A stretch of 64,000 nucleotides of DNA, from contig NZ_BBJB01000023.1 in assembly GCF_016584665.1 (NCBI RefSeq), forward strand, positions 1-64,000, given 5' to 3'. The position numbers and the translations under genes were made by a program. The DNA is from Pseudanabaena sp. lw0831. GTDB taxonomy: Bacteria > Cyanobacteriota > Cyanobacteriia > Pseudanabaenales > Pseudanabaenaceae. Each line of letters starts with the position of its first letter. The stretch's first letter is position 1. Of this stretch, positions 8,258 through 18,000 are shown piece by piece. The notes under the pieces are model-generated. The model was not told the DNA's origin. It was given only the letters and a program-made list of their open reading frames with translations, and did not search any database.

Positions 8258-8294
8258 AAGATAAGACGGCGCGATGCGCCGTCTTATCTTTTAT
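8254..8294 (+). terminator. Perfect 19-bp-arm hairpin after the response regulator
   Basis: Two 19-base arms (ATAAAAGATAAGACGGCGC and its complement) flank a 3-base loop GAT. The left arm includes the last bases of the coding sequence. The GC-rich inner stem and T-rich outer arm fit an intrinsic terminator. It belongs to the class of very long perfect hairpins seen throughout this window. Confidence 0.8.
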
Positions 8295-8363
8295 TTATAA
8301 AAATTTATCTTAATTAAACCATTCAGGTTTTATATATGGATGTATAGATTTTAAGGTGCATCT

Positions 8364-10238
8364 ATGATCTTTTCGCTTTTGAGTGGTGTTGCCAGAGCAT
8401 TAAATTTCGTTTCAGCGAAGTTAACAGACTTAGCGAATTTAATATTAAGGCGATCGCAGTCGAGTAAATATCCGCTTTTGCCTCAGAATGATCCCGCAAT
8501 TACTCAGCGTCAAGCATCCCTAAATCAATCTAGGCAACTCTATCAATACAACTACACCTACATTGAGTCGCTACCAATGGTGGAGAAGGTTCCTAAGAAT
8601 GAGAGGTTTTCTCTATCTTGGGGATTATTAGTTGGGAAGGTCGTGGTCAAGGTTTTGTTAAATGATCGCGCTAATCCTTCGGCATTCATTGATAAGGAGA
8701 AATCTAAAGCCCAACAACTGGACTTCTCAAAGCGTTTGCTAGAAGCTAGTATGTCTCATTCAGAAAATGCCCTAGTAGAACTATTGTCTGACTTGCCAAC
8801 AATTCTTGAAGATGAGCCAATTGATTTAGAAGGGACAAATATTCAAGAATATAACGATCTTTTTTGGATTATTCCTCTACCTGCAATCAGCCAAAATTTT
8901 AAGAGCAATTCCGAATTTGCAAGGTTGCGCGTCGCTGGATTTAATCCGCTAGTGATTCAACAGGTTAAGGCTTTGGATGCGCGATTCCCATTGACTGAGG
9001 CGCAATTCCAGAAGGTTTTGACTGGTGATTCTTTAGCTGTGGCAGGAGCAGAAGGGCGATTGTATTTGGCGGATTATGTAGAACTAACTGCGATCGCAGG
9101 TGGTAATTTTCCTAAATCAGAGCAGAAATACATCAATGCACCTTTAGCTCTATTTGCGATTCCCAAAGGGAAGAAGAGTCTGACTCCGATCGCAATTCAA
9201 CTGGGACAAGATCCGAATACCAATCCGATCTTTTTGAAACAAGATGGTGATGAGCCAAACTGGATGCTGGCTAAAACCGTTGTCCAAATCGCCGATGCTA
9301 ATTACCATGAACTAATTAGTCATTTGGGTAGAACGCATCTATTTATCGAGCCTTTTGCGATCGCGACAAATCGCCAACTCGCCAGCAATCATCCTCTATA
9401 TGTTTTACTAAAGCTGCATTTCCAAGGTACTTTGGCGATCAATGATGCGGCTCAATCTGGACTGATTAATGCAGGTGGAACCATTGATAGTCTATTGGCA
9501 GGCACGATTGGCTCTTCTCGCGCTCTGTCAGTACATGGTGTCAAAACCTATAACTTTGATGAGGCGATGCTGCCTGTAGCGCTGAAGAAGAGAGGCGTTG
9601 ATGATCCAAACCTATTGCCAGACTATCCCTATCGCGATGATGCTTTATTGGTTTGGGATGCGATCGCGACTTGGGTTAAGAGCTATCTATCCATCTATTA
9701 CTTCAATGACAATGATGTGATTAGAGATTCAGAACTGCAAGCTTGGGTACAGGAAATCATCTCTGATAATGGCGGTCGTGTAACTAGTTTCGGACAGAGT
9801 GGACAGATTCGCACTTTTGATTATTTAGTCAATGCAGTGACTTTGCTGATCTTTACTGGTAGCGCTCAACATGCGGCAGTGAACTTCCCTCAAGGTGACT
9901 TGATGCTTTATACTCCTGCATTTCCTCTCGCGGGCTATACTCCTGCCCCAACTAAAACCACAGGTGCAAGCGAGGCAGATTTTTTTGCAATGCTGCCTCC
10001 AATCGATCAGGCTAAGAGTCAATTAACAATGACTTATATTCTTGGTTCGGTCTATTACACGACCTTGGGTGAGTATGGCACTAATTATTTTAATGACGAT
10101 CGCATTCAGCAGCCTTTACGTGATTTTCAAGATCAGTTAAAGGCGATCGAGTCCACAATCAAGTCTCGCAATGAAACACGAGTTGCAGACTATAACTATT
10201 TGAGACCATCACGAATTCCCCAAAGCATCAATATCTAA
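8364..10238 (+). CDS. Lipoxygenase
   Basis: This 624-residue enzyme is a lipoxygenase, a non-heme iron dioxygenase that makes hydroperoxides from polyunsaturated fatty acids. All expected iron ligands are visible: His320 and His325 (HLGRTH), His503 and Asn507 (HAAVN), and a C-terminal Ile (IPQSINI). The preceding WMLAK and following IEPFAIATNRQL are family hallmarks. There is no obvious N-terminal PLAT domain or fused peroxidase domain, and no signal peptide is convincing. AGG lies 8 bases before the ATG. It is flanked by hairpins on both sides and appears monocistronic. The stop codon lies inside the 35-bp palindrome that follows. Substrate position-specificity cannot be read by eye. Confidence 0.93.
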   Translation: MIFSLLSGVARALNFVSAKLTDLANLILRRSQSSKYPLLPQNDPAITQRQASLNQSRQLYQYNYTYIESLPMVEKVPKNERFSLSWGLLVGKVVVKVLLNDRANPSAFIDKEKSKAQQLDFSKRLLEASMSHSENALVELLSDLPTILEDEPIDLEGTNIQEYNDLFWIIPLPAISQNFKSNSEFARLRVAGFNPLVIQQVKALDARFPLTEAQFQKVLTGDSLAVAGAEGRLYLADYVELTAIAGGNFPKSEQKYINAPLALFAIPKGKKSLTPIAIQLGQDPNTNPIFLKQDGDEPNWMLAKTVVQIADANYHELISHLGRTHLFIEPFAIATNRQLASNHPLYVLLKLHFQGTLAINDAAQSGLINAGGTIDSLLAGTIGSSRALSVHGVKTYNFDEAMLPVALKKRGVDDPNLLPDYPYRDDALLVWDAIATWVKSYLSIYYFNDNDVIRDSELQAWVQEIISDNGGRVTSFGQSGQIRTFDYLVNAVTLLIFTGSAQHAAVNFPQGDLMLYTPAFPLAGYTPAPTKTTGASEADFFAMLPPIDQAKSQLTMTYILGSVYYTTLGEYGTNYFNDDRIQQPLRDFQDQLKAIESTIKSRNETRVADYNYLRPSRIPQSINI

Positions 10239-10309
10239 AACCCGAACCAATAAATTTTTTAAAAGTGTTGCTTCGCAACACTTTTAAAAAATTTATTGGT
10301 TCGGGTTTT
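10237..10309. repeat. Perfect 35-bp-arm palindrome (element A) overlapping the lipoxygenase stop
   Basis: Two perfect 35-base arms flank the loop TTC. The core AAAAGTGTTGC-TTC-GCAACACTTTT is identical to that of the element at 59841-59889, and the outer part AACCCGAACCAATAA is shared with its flank. Directly after it lies AGCGCAAAGC, a module that also adjoins the other copies. It could terminate transcription, but shared sequence with distant copies suggests a dispersed element. Confidence 0.9.
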
Positions 10310-10349
10310 AGCGCAAAGCCTCGATACCTATCTAATCTGAGAAACTTCA

Positions 10350-11600
10350 ATGCCAGAAAAGCTCAGCAAAAAACGCTATTCCACAAACCTGTTTGATATC
10401 ACTCAGGACATTATTGGTGCGTTGCCGCTCAAATTGGTGGAGCAATGGCTGAGCAGCGAACAAACCTATGAGAATGCGTTACAAATACTTGAGAGTCACA
10501 AAGTCCAAGGATATAGTGTATCTTCTGACTCAGTTGGACTCACTAAGCTGACGCAGCAAAAGGGATTATTAGAGATTTTAGCAATCATTAATCAACCGAA
10601 AAAAATTTTACATGGCTACGGAAAAGCGATCGGGGGAGAAAGTGTAGGGATTTGGGCAGCGGACAATACACAGATGTTCTATCCAGATTCTCTTAGTGCA
10701 TCTACCCTTGTTTCCACACTCCTAACGATCCAAGATGCGATCGCAAACAGTTGCCAAATCAAAATTGGTATTGGTGCTCATTATGGTAATTTCTATTCGA
10801 TTAGTGGTGGTTTGTATGGAGTAGAAGCAGATGAGATTGAAGAAATAGCTGAGAATCATACCTGTGGTGGGGAGATCTTAATCAGCCAAGCGATATGCGA
10901 TCTCCTACCATCAAATCACAACTTCACGATAGAGAAACGCGGTGATTTAAATCCGACAATTGGCAATATTTATCGAGTATTAGATGGCGAGAGATTATCA
11001 GGATTACAGCCAATCGATCACCGTTATCCAATTCCCTATTCTGAGGATTTTTATGCTGATTTATTGGAATATGAAACTCGACTAACCGATCAAAATTTTG
11101 CTCATGCCTTAGTAGATAGGTATATTCAACATAAAGTAGTGGTGCTAATCGAAAGTAAAAATGAAGTAGTAGAGACCCATGAAGTTTCAATGTTCAATCA
11201 GCTTTCATTCTCTGCTTTAATGAAAGATATCGGTTTGCGACTGCTAGACAAAAAAGCTGCTGCGGAAATTAAAGTGCTTAGCTCATTAGGAATTTATGCT
11301 TTTGATGATGCGATCGAGTCGGTGAAATTTGCCCAAACATTTCGTCAAGAGTTAGCAAAACAAGATATCACTTGTCGGATTGGAATTGATCAAGGTGAAG
11401 TTCTTATTTTTAATCTACCATTCGGCACTAGAGATATTGCGGGAAGCCCTGTTAATGTAGCTTCCAAGATAGCTCAAGACAAAGGCGAATTTGGTAAACT
11501 ATATTTGAGTACATCGATGCGTGCTCTAGTAGATGTGAGTGGATTTAAAGAAATTAAGTACAGTATTTCTGGAGTAGAGCTAACTTCCTATGAAGGGTAA
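10350..11600 (+). CDS. Protein with two degenerate class III cyclase-like domains
   Basis: The 416-residue product appears to hold two nucleotide-cyclase-fold domains in tandem. The first (about 55-205) includes KIGIGAHYGNFYSISGGLYG and GGEILISQAICDLL. The second (about 270-405) includes CRIGIDQGEVLIF, followed by DIAGSPVNVASKIAQ and GKLYLSTSMRALV, both typical of the cyclase C-terminal half. The metal-binding Asp pair and the transition-state Arg/Asn are not clearly kept, so it is probably a sensor or pseudo-enzyme rather than an active cyclase. There is no membrane segment. It overlaps the following TPM-domain gene by 11 bp, so the two are likely coexpressed and may work together at the membrane. 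Confidence 0.6.
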   Translation: MPEKLSKKRYSTNLFDITQDIIGALPLKLVEQWLSSEQTYENALQILESHKVQGYSVSSDSVGLTKLTQQKGLLEILAIINQPKKILHGYGKAIGGESVGIWAADNTQMFYPDSLSASTLVSTLLTIQDAIANSCQIKIGIGAHYGNFYSISGGLYGVEADEIEEIAENHTCGGEILISQAICDLLPSNHNFTIEKRGDLNPTIGNIYRVLDGERLSGLQPIDHRYPIPYSEDFYADLLEYETRLTDQNFAHALVDRYIQHKVVVLIESKNEVVETHEVSMFNQLSFSALMKDIGLRLLDKKAAAEIKVLSSLGIYAFDDAIESVKFAQTFRQELAKQDITCRIGIDQGEVLIFNLPFGTRDIAGSPVNVASKIAQDKGEFGKLYLSTSMRALVDVSGFKEIKYSISGVELTSYEG

Positions 11601-13287
11601 TGTAACCAAAATCTTCTGTGTAATATTTTTGCTATGGGCAATCCTATTGCCTATAGCTCCTTTACAAGCAATTCCCATTAGTGATATTCCTAATCCCAGA
11701 AGAGTAAATGGAACTTGGGTTAGTGATGTCGCAAATGTTCTGAGTGCTGATACCGAAGCACATCTCAATAAACGAATTTCGCAACTAGCTGCAAATAACG
11801 GTTCAGAAATCGCTGTGGTGACCGTGCCAGATACGACTCCAGCCAGCACTGTCAAAGCATATGCTACGGAGTTGTTTAATACTTGGGGAATTGGTAAACG
11901 CGGATTTGATAATGGCGTGCTATTTCTGGTCGCAGTCAAGGAACGACGAATTGAAATAGAAACTGGGCGCGGTATTTCTCCCTATATTAGCGATCGCCAA
12001 GTAAAGCAAATTATCGAAGATCAGATTACTCCTGAGTTTAAGCGTCAGAACTATGATCGCGGGGTCATAAATGGCGTGGAGGAAGTATCAGGACGTTTAG
12101 AGAAAATTAATTTTTATCCTTTCCCCTTTTTTTCGATTTACAGCAGCATCGGACTGGTGGGCATAGCGATCGCTATTAGCGGCGTGATATTGATCGTTAT
12201 CAAAATTAGAGAGTGCAGACAAACATTGCCTACTGTGAAGCAGCAAATCCTCCCTAGTTCTGTTGTTTTTCAGCTACATATTCCTCAATTGACGGAATTT
12301 ACCAGTTTAGGAATGTTGCTACTGGTATTTGGGCTAGTTACGATTACCATTAGCATTAATGCATGGGTCTTGTCGCAGGAATCACTGACTAGCTTATTTA
12401 TTCAGCCAATCAATCAATTTTTAGTCACGATATTGATTAACTCGATCGTCGCTTTTGCATCTCTTGCTATTTGGTTAAGTATTGAAAAATTTTGGTTGGC
12501 TCAATTGACTACCATTTTCCAAACTCCAATTCAGCGCTATGAAACAAGTCGCTTTGGCTTAGAATTATTCAGAAATTCTGGGTTGATTCTTGTTTTTCAT
12601 TTCCCTGCTCTGGCTGTGCTGTGGGTAATCATCAGTACTTCGATTTTGCTAACTATTCCTAGACACTCGTTATTTGCATTGACAAGCTTACTTTTGGCGA
12701 TGGGATATCAATTTCTATGGCTGTACCTAGTTAATGACATGTATATTGACAGGAGCTTAGCTAGAGAGAAGTATTTTTGTCAAAACTGTCGAAATCTAGT
12801 TCAGCATCTAGCCTCAGATATAACTGATCAGTACTTGACCAAGCCAGAGTTAAAGGCTATCGAGTTGGGGAATGCTACTTACACAGTATATTCTTGCGAT
12901 CGCTGTTATCCTCAAACTCGCGATCGCCAACATGTTTATTGCCAGCCCAATATTTTAAACGAAGATGCAGTTTGCCCAAAATGTAGCTATCCGACATTGA
13001 TTGACGCAGAACTCAAACAATCTCGCAGAACCAAGAAATTCCCCAAAAAAGCTTCCAAAGATGCGATCAGTATGCGTCAATGTCAAAACTGTTTCCATGA
13101 AGAACCTGTCTATCCATTTATTCCTAAACCTGTGAGTTATGCTAGTAGTTCAGATTATTCCAGTTCTAGCGATAGTTCTAGTAGTAATTCTAGTAGCTAT
13201 GATTCCTATGATTATGGAAGCTCGTCTTCTAGCAGTGACTTTGGCGGCGGCAGTAGCGATGGTGGCGGCGCTGGTGGCGATTGGTGA
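11590..13287 (+). CDS. TPM-domain membrane protein with Zn-ribbons and Ser/Gly tail
   Basis: The 565-residue product begins with a signal peptide (about 1-28, ending APLQA). A TPM domain follows at about 38-165 (WVSDVANVLS, GSEIAVVTVPDT, NGVLFLVAVKERRIEIETGRG), a fold linked in other organisms to photosystem II repair (TLP18.3) and membrane-protein turnover. After it come several membrane segments (about 170-192, 235-258, 275-297 and a pair at 325-375). Four CxxC pairs (CQNC, CDRC, CPKC, CQNC) follow, likely zinc ribbons. The tail is Ser-rich and ends FGGGSSDGGGAGGDW, as in YgcG-type proteins. Its stop abuts the stop of convergent lnt with no gap. Confidence 0.8.
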   Translation: MKGNVTKIFCVIFLLWAILLPIAPLQAIPISDIPNPRRVNGTWVSDVANVLSADTEAHLNKRISQLAANNGSEIAVVTVPDTTPASTVKAYATELFNTWGIGKRGFDNGVLFLVAVKERRIEIETGRGISPYISDRQVKQIIEDQITPEFKRQNYDRGVINGVEEVSGRLEKINFYPFPFFSIYSSIGLVGIAIAISGVILIVIKIRECRQTLPTVKQQILPSSVVFQLHIPQLTEFTSLGMLLLVFGLVTITISINAWVLSQESLTSLFIQPINQFLVTILINSIVAFASLAIWLSIEKFWLAQLTTIFQTPIQRYETSRFGLELFRNSGLILVFHFPALAVLWVIISTSILLTIPRHSLFALTSLLLAMGYQFLWLYLVNDMYIDRSLAREKYFCQNCRNLVQHLASDITDQYLTKPELKAIELGNATYTVYSCDRCYPQTRDRQHVYCQPNILNEDAVCPKCSYPTLIDAELKQSRRTKKFPKKASKDAISMRQCQNCFHEEPVYPFIPKPVSYASSSDYSSSSDSSSSNSSSYDSYDYGSSSSSSDFGGGSSDGGGAGGDW

Positions 13288-14826
13288 TTATGCAATAAAG
13301 CGATGCTTAGCATAAATGGCAATGCTGGTAATACAAAGCAACGGTGTCAACCAATCACCCCATAAGACATATAAAGTCTTGGTATCGCGCAAATAAACTG
13401 TTTCCAGATGGGTTTCATAGGTATTTACATCCGATAGCCAAATCGTGCGCCCATTCGGATCAACAAAGCCAGAATAGCCAGTATTAGTAGCTCTAACTGC
13501 CCAGCGATCGCTTTCAATTGCTCTTGCTACATCTTGAGCATGGTGTTGCGCCGACATATAAGAAGCAAAGTGAGAATTATTAGAAGCAGAGAGAATTAAC
13601 CTCCCCCCTGCGGCGGTTTGGAAACGGAAAGTTGCTGGATAAGCCGACTCATAGCAAATCCCCACAATGAAACGTCCCCAAGGTGTATCAACAAGTTGCT
13701 CGCTCGAACCTGCATCGACTTCGCCTCTAAGCGGAGATAAGCGCTTAATCAGACTTCCTAATATTGGTTTAAAGGGAATATATTCCCCTACTGGCACAAG
13801 CCGCACTTTGTCATATTGACCGAGAATCTTATCTGAGCCATCAATCAAAAATAGACTATTAGTATAATTATTCGGATCTTCCGCATTGGGATTGCGAGTC
13901 GTGCCAAAGCCTCCCAGCCAGACAGGAACGCGATATTTCTTCACTGCGAGATCAAAAGATTCGCGACGAGCATCATAGTTAGGATAGAGAAAAGAAATTG
14001 CGGTTTCAGGAGTGACGATCATCTCTGCTCCTGACTGAGCTAGCTTTTCATAGCCTTTGGTATAGTTATTAACTGCGATCTCCCATCCTCTCGGTTTGAC
14101 CGTGAGCGCATTGGGGAAATCCCCCTGAATGATTCCTGCTTTGATGGCTTGTCCATTGCTTCTTACCATGCGATCGCTTTGCATTTCCCAAGCACCATAA
14201 CCCGCGATCGCAATTAACAAAGAAATCGCCGCGATTGCATAGCGTCGTCTTTCAGCCCAAGTTCTATGTAAAAGAATTTCCGCAAATAATCCATTAATTG
14301 CCACAATCGCCGTAGTCATAGTCTGCTGTCCAGAGATACGGCTAATTTGTAACAACAGCAAATCATGGGGGCTCTGGGTATAGCCAAGCGCCGTCCAGTA
14401 AAGTGGCCCCCAACTCCACACAATTTCTAATCCACTAAACATCGCACAAGCAATAATTACCCGACTAGTTACATTGAGCTTCTGCGTGAACAATGACATT
14501 CCCCCAGCCCATAAGCCCGACAATACCGCACCCCACCCCGTAATCAACAACCAAACCAAAGTTGCAATCCAAAAACTCGTCCACCAAGGCACACCCATCC
14601 ATTCCATCGGATGCACACTCGTAATCCAAAATAGCGCCATACCGTGATAGCAAAATCCCCACATTGCTCCCATAGCGATCGCCTCTTTGACCTTCAGATT
14701 TTGAGCCAGCATCCACAGAGGAATCAGGGCAATCCATGCTAGCCACCATTGACTAAATGGATCAGGTGTAAGTCCCATCAGTACACCACCTAGAGCGGCA
14801 AACAGGAGATTTTGCAAATTTCGCAT
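13288..14826 (-). CDS. lnt: Apolipoprotein N-acyltransferase
   Basis: Lnt adds the third acyl chain to the N-terminal Cys of lipoproteins in the cytoplasmic membrane. The 512 residues match the family length. The N-terminal half has six or so membrane segments. The C-terminal carbon-nitrogen hydrolase domain keeps the catalytic triad Glu274 (TPETA), Lys340 (YDKVRLVPVGEYIPF) and Cys391 (GICYES). The gene is convergent with the TPM gene and divergent from the methyltransferase cluster. The 126 bp upstream (14827-14952) must hold both promoters. Confidence 0.93.
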   Translation of the reverse strand: MRNLQNLLFAALGGVLMGLTPDPFSQWWLAWIALIPLWMLAQNLKVKEAIAMGAMWGFCYHGMALFWITSVHPMEWMGVPWWTSFWIATLVWLLITGWGAVLSGLWAGGMSLFTQKLNVTSRVIIACAMFSGLEIVWSWGPLYWTALGYTQSPHDLLLLQISRISGQQTMTTAIVAINGLFAEILLHRTWAERRRYAIAAISLLIAIAGYGAWEMQSDRMVRSNGQAIKAGIIQGDFPNALTVKPRGWEIAVNNYTKGYEKLAQSGAEMIVTPETAISFLYPNYDARRESFDLAVKKYRVPVWLGGFGTTRNPNAEDPNNYTNSLFLIDGSDKILGQYDKVRLVPVGEYIPFKPILGSLIKRLSPLRGEVDAGSSEQLVDTPWGRFIVGICYESAYPATFRFQTAAGGRLILSASNNSHFASYMSAQHHAQDVARAIESDRWAVRATNTGYSGFVDPNGRTIWLSDVNTYETHLETVYLRDTKTLYVLWGDWLTPLLCITSIAIYAKHRFIA

Positions 14827-14952
14827 AGAAAAGCCAAATAATCTTTATATTGTAATTCTACAATTTTCGCATTTATTCCTGAATAGCAGTCTGCTACAAT
14901 GCGATCGCATTTATTAAACGACAATCATCAGTAGATTTCAGGCTAACTTTAC

Positions 14953-16284
14953 ATGACTGATCCACAATCTGACCTACTAGATAAAATACGGCAGCAATTT
15001 GATAGTAGTCCATATCCTAGAATCCCTCTTGATAAATCCCCCAAAAACGATCCAAATGAACTATATATTCACAACCTAGTAACTTCTTTCTACTTAAGAG
15101 ATCAAAAAGTTATAGATACTAAAGGAAGAGTTATTTTAGATGCAGGATGTGGTTCTGGTTATAAGTCTCTCATTTTAGCTGAAGCAAACCCAGGGGCAAA
15201 AATAGTTGGAGTAGATATATCCGCAGAATCTATTAAGTTAGCACAACAACGTTTAGAACATCATGGTTTTGATAACGTGGAATTTCTTGCCACATCAATC
15301 GAAGAATTACCATCTTTAGGTTGTCAATTTGATTATATAAATTGTGATGAATTGTTATATCTTTTTCCTGAGCCTGCGATCGCTCTAAAGTCGATGCAGT
15401 CAGTATTAAAACCTGACGGCATAATTCGCAGTAATTTACATAGTTCTATCCAGAGAGCTAATTTTTTTCGCGCTCAAAAAATGTTTAGAATGATGGGTTT
15501 ATTGGATGAAAATCCAGAAGATCTAGAGGTCGAAATTGTTGTGGAGACAATGCAAGCTTTAAAAGACAATGTTTTGCTAAAAGCTCAAACTTGGGACACT
15601 AAATATACAGTGCAAGAAAATAAGCAAGATATCTTGATGAATCACTTATTCCAAGGCGATAAGGGCTATACGATCTCCGACCTTTTTGATGCTTTAAGAT
15701 TATCCGATCTAGAGTTTATTAGTATGGTAAACTGGCGCGAATGGGATTTTAGAGATTTATTTAAAGAAGGAGATAATTTGCCTGTCTTTTTGGGGATGAG
15801 CTTACCAGATCTATCGATAGAGGATCGATTACAAATGTATGAACTAATCCATCCAATTCATCGGTTATTAGATTTTTGGTGTGGTCATCCGCAGCAAGCT
15901 CAATCCTTCGTTCCTTTTAGCGAATGGAGTGGTTTCGATTGGCAGACTGCAAAAATTTATCTACATCCTCAACTAAATACTTCTAATTTTAGAGAAGATC
16001 TAATAACTAATGTGACTGGTTGTGGGATTCTTAGTCTTAATAAATATCTATCAACACATAAACAAGTTGTGACACTTGACAGCTCAATGGCTACTTGTCT
16101 ATTACCTTTATTGGATGCACCACAGTCTATGCTCTCTCTAGTTGAACGTTGGAAGCAATTTAGACCTGTAGATCCTGTGACTTTGCAGCCTATAGATCAT
16201 GAGAAAGCTTTTCAGTTAGTCCAAAATACAGTAAAGTCTCTAGAAAGTCTGGATTACCTCATGCTGGAACTTCAATCTCACTAA
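14953..16284 (+). CDS. SAM-dependent methyltransferase with C-terminal regulatory-like domain
   Basis: This 443-residue protein has a class I methyltransferase core at its N-terminus. Motif I is LDAGCGSGYKS (62-72), followed by VGVDISAESIKLAQQRL (motif II and helix) and DYINCDELLYLF. The remaining 200 residues (YTISDLFDALRLSDLEFISM, later HPIHRLLDFWCGHP) resemble the C-terminal regulatory domain of some bacterial protein or peptide methyltransferases. The substrate is unknown. It opens a plus-strand row of four methyltransferases leading toward glycosyltransferase and pilin genes, which suggests a role in modifying surface glycans or proteins. The gap to the next gene is 33 bp, so cotranscription is likely. 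Confidence 0.8.
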   Translation: MTDPQSDLLDKIRQQFDSSPYPRIPLDKSPKNDPNELYIHNLVTSFYLRDQKVIDTKGRVILDAGCGSGYKSLILAEANPGAKIVGVDISAESIKLAQQRLEHHGFDNVEFLATSIEELPSLGCQFDYINCDELLYLFPEPAIALKSMQSVLKPDGIIRSNLHSSIQRANFFRAQKMFRMMGLLDENPEDLEVEIVVETMQALKDNVLLKAQTWDTKYTVQENKQDILMNHLFQGDKGYTISDLFDALRLSDLEFISMVNWREWDFRDLFKEGDNLPVFLGMSLPDLSIEDRLQMYELIHPIHRLLDFWCGHPQQAQSFVPFSEWSGFDWQTAKIYLHPQLNTSNFREDLITNVTGCGILSLNKYLSTHKQVVTLDSSMATCLLPLLDAPQSMLSLVERWKQFRPVDPVTLQPIDHEKAFQLVQNTVKSLESLDYLMLELQSH

Positions 16285-16317
16285 TATTTATCTCAATTTT
16301 TTACAAAGGATTTAGTC

Positions 16318-17898
16318 ATGGAATTAGCCTCTATCTCTAGCGATCTCTATCTTGAATATATTTTCAGCCACTATCCTGACATTGACGCAGACATTTTGTC
16401 ATCTGTCGAAGCGATCTTTGAAAGTACTAACTGGGATAGTCCTGAGACTTCTCTAGATTGGAATAACTTAGCTGTTATAGATTTGATTGAAGCTGAGCAA
16501 CTTGAAGATTTAGAGGCAAAAACAAAACTAATCCAGATGGCAATGGGAAAACTGGAGAAAGGATTTAGCCTAGATACAAGCCCGTATTGTGCTGCTCATT
16601 ATCTGCTTATTCAAAGTATGTTGAGAGAAAACACGAAGGCAACTAATTTAGCTTTAAATACCACTATTACTACATTCCAGTCTGCACATTTATATACTCA
16701 AAATGCTTTGCTAGGATTAGTTTACCTACCTCCATCTGCTCGAAATTCAATTGAATTTGAGCTTATTTTAAATGCAGATAATGGTTTCACTCAGGCGTTA
16801 ATGCTACTAGCAGAGGCGTTGTGGCGATCTCAATTTGTGTTTTACAATCCTTCAGGAATACGCTTTTTAAGAATAGCTAATCAGCTTTTTTCAGGTAGCC
16901 TCACTATTTGCTTGATGCTGGGTATTGCCGAACTAATGACTGGGCAACTTGAAGGAATTGTGTATTTGCATCACGCGCAACAACTAATCCCACTTTACGC
17001 GCCAATTTTGCAAGCACTTTATCTTGGCTATCGTAGTATTGGCGATTTTAAAACCGCTGCATATTGGCTAGAGACGGCCAATAACTGTTGTCTAAATCAA
17101 AATAGTGATGCAGCTGAGTGGCAATGGACAAAATTGGCTATAGACAGCAAAATCACCTATGTTGCTTTCGATCAAGATTTGGTACTTGCCGTTGAGCCGA
17201 CCTTTCGCAGTATTGTTACGGGCGTGTTAGTCGCTCAAGGCGACTGGTTTGAGAGCGAGATTGAGTTTTGGCGCAACTGGATTCGAGAAGGCATGGCAGT
17301 GATTGATGTAGGAGCAAATGCTGGTGTGTACACATTTAGTGCGGCGCAAAGAGTGGGAGAGACGGGTTTGGTCTTGGCAGTTGAACCATTTTCGCAATGT
17401 GTGAGTTATCTCAATGAAACTTGTCAAGTTAATCAAATTGATTGGGTAAAAGTTTGTGCAGGTGCGGCTAGCGATCGCAATGGCAAAGCAAAACTATCGC
17501 TGAGTGCGGCGAGTGAGCTTAATGAACTAATTGCTGAAGATGATGATAAATCTAGAGATGCTGGTAGCTTTGAAGAAGTTGAATGTTTTACGTTGGATAG
17601 CCTAATTGAAAAATATGAGGTAAGTCGAGTTGACTTTCTCAAGATTGATGCGGAGGGTCATGAACTCCAAGTCTTGAAAGGAAGCGATCGCCTTCTTACA
17701 GACTTTGCTCCAATCATCCTCTATGAAAATATTGCAGCAGATCAAGGTAGTAATTTACCTGTTGCAGATTTTCTCAGAAGTATTGGTTATCAACTATTTC
17801 GCTATCAGCCCTATTTACAAAAGTTGATCCCTGTAGATGTTAATGCTGACTTTCAGGGTAGCCTAAACGTTATTGCTTTACCTAAGAACTATCTTTAA
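16318..17898 (+). CDS. FkbM-family methyltransferase with N-terminal TPR-like region
   Basis: The 526 residues split in two. Residues 1-290 are helical and repeat-like, consistent with a TPR-type protein-binding region. Residues 310-520 form an FkbM-type SAM methyltransferase: VIDVGANAGVYTFSAA (from about 327), AVEPFSQCVSYLNE, and FLKIDAEGHELQVLKG (near 440). FkbM enzymes commonly O-methylate sugars or polyketides, and in surface loci they modify glycans. A good AAGGA precedes the ATG. It follows the class I methyltransferase by 33 bp. The TPR part recalls the OGT proteins encoded nearby and may bind the same targets. Confidence 0.85.
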   Translation: MELASISSDLYLEYIFSHYPDIDADILSSVEAIFESTNWDSPETSLDWNNLAVIDLIEAEQLEDLEAKTKLIQMAMGKLEKGFSLDTSPYCAAHYLLIQSMLRENTKATNLALNTTITTFQSAHLYTQNALLGLVYLPPSARNSIEFELILNADNGFTQALMLLAEALWRSQFVFYNPSGIRFLRIANQLFSGSLTICLMLGIAELMTGQLEGIVYLHHAQQLIPLYAPILQALYLGYRSIGDFKTAAYWLETANNCCLNQNSDAAEWQWTKLAIDSKITYVAFDQDLVLAVEPTFRSIVTGVLVAQGDWFESEIEFWRNWIREGMAVIDVGANAGVYTFSAAQRVGETGLVLAVEPFSQCVSYLNETCQVNQIDWVKVCAGAASDRNGKAKLSLSAASELNELIAEDDDKSRDAGSFEEVECFTLDSLIEKYEVSRVDFLKIDAEGHELQVLKGSDRLLTDFAPIILYENIAADQGSNLPVADFLRSIGYQLFRYQPYLQKLIPVDVNADFQGSLNVIALPKNYL

Positions 17899-18000
17899 AT
17901 TAACGATCTTGCTATACTGCCAGCCTAGATACTCATGTTAGAAGCTGTCTTGAAGTATAGCGAAACTACAAAACTTACACATTTCTAAGAGTCAATACAC

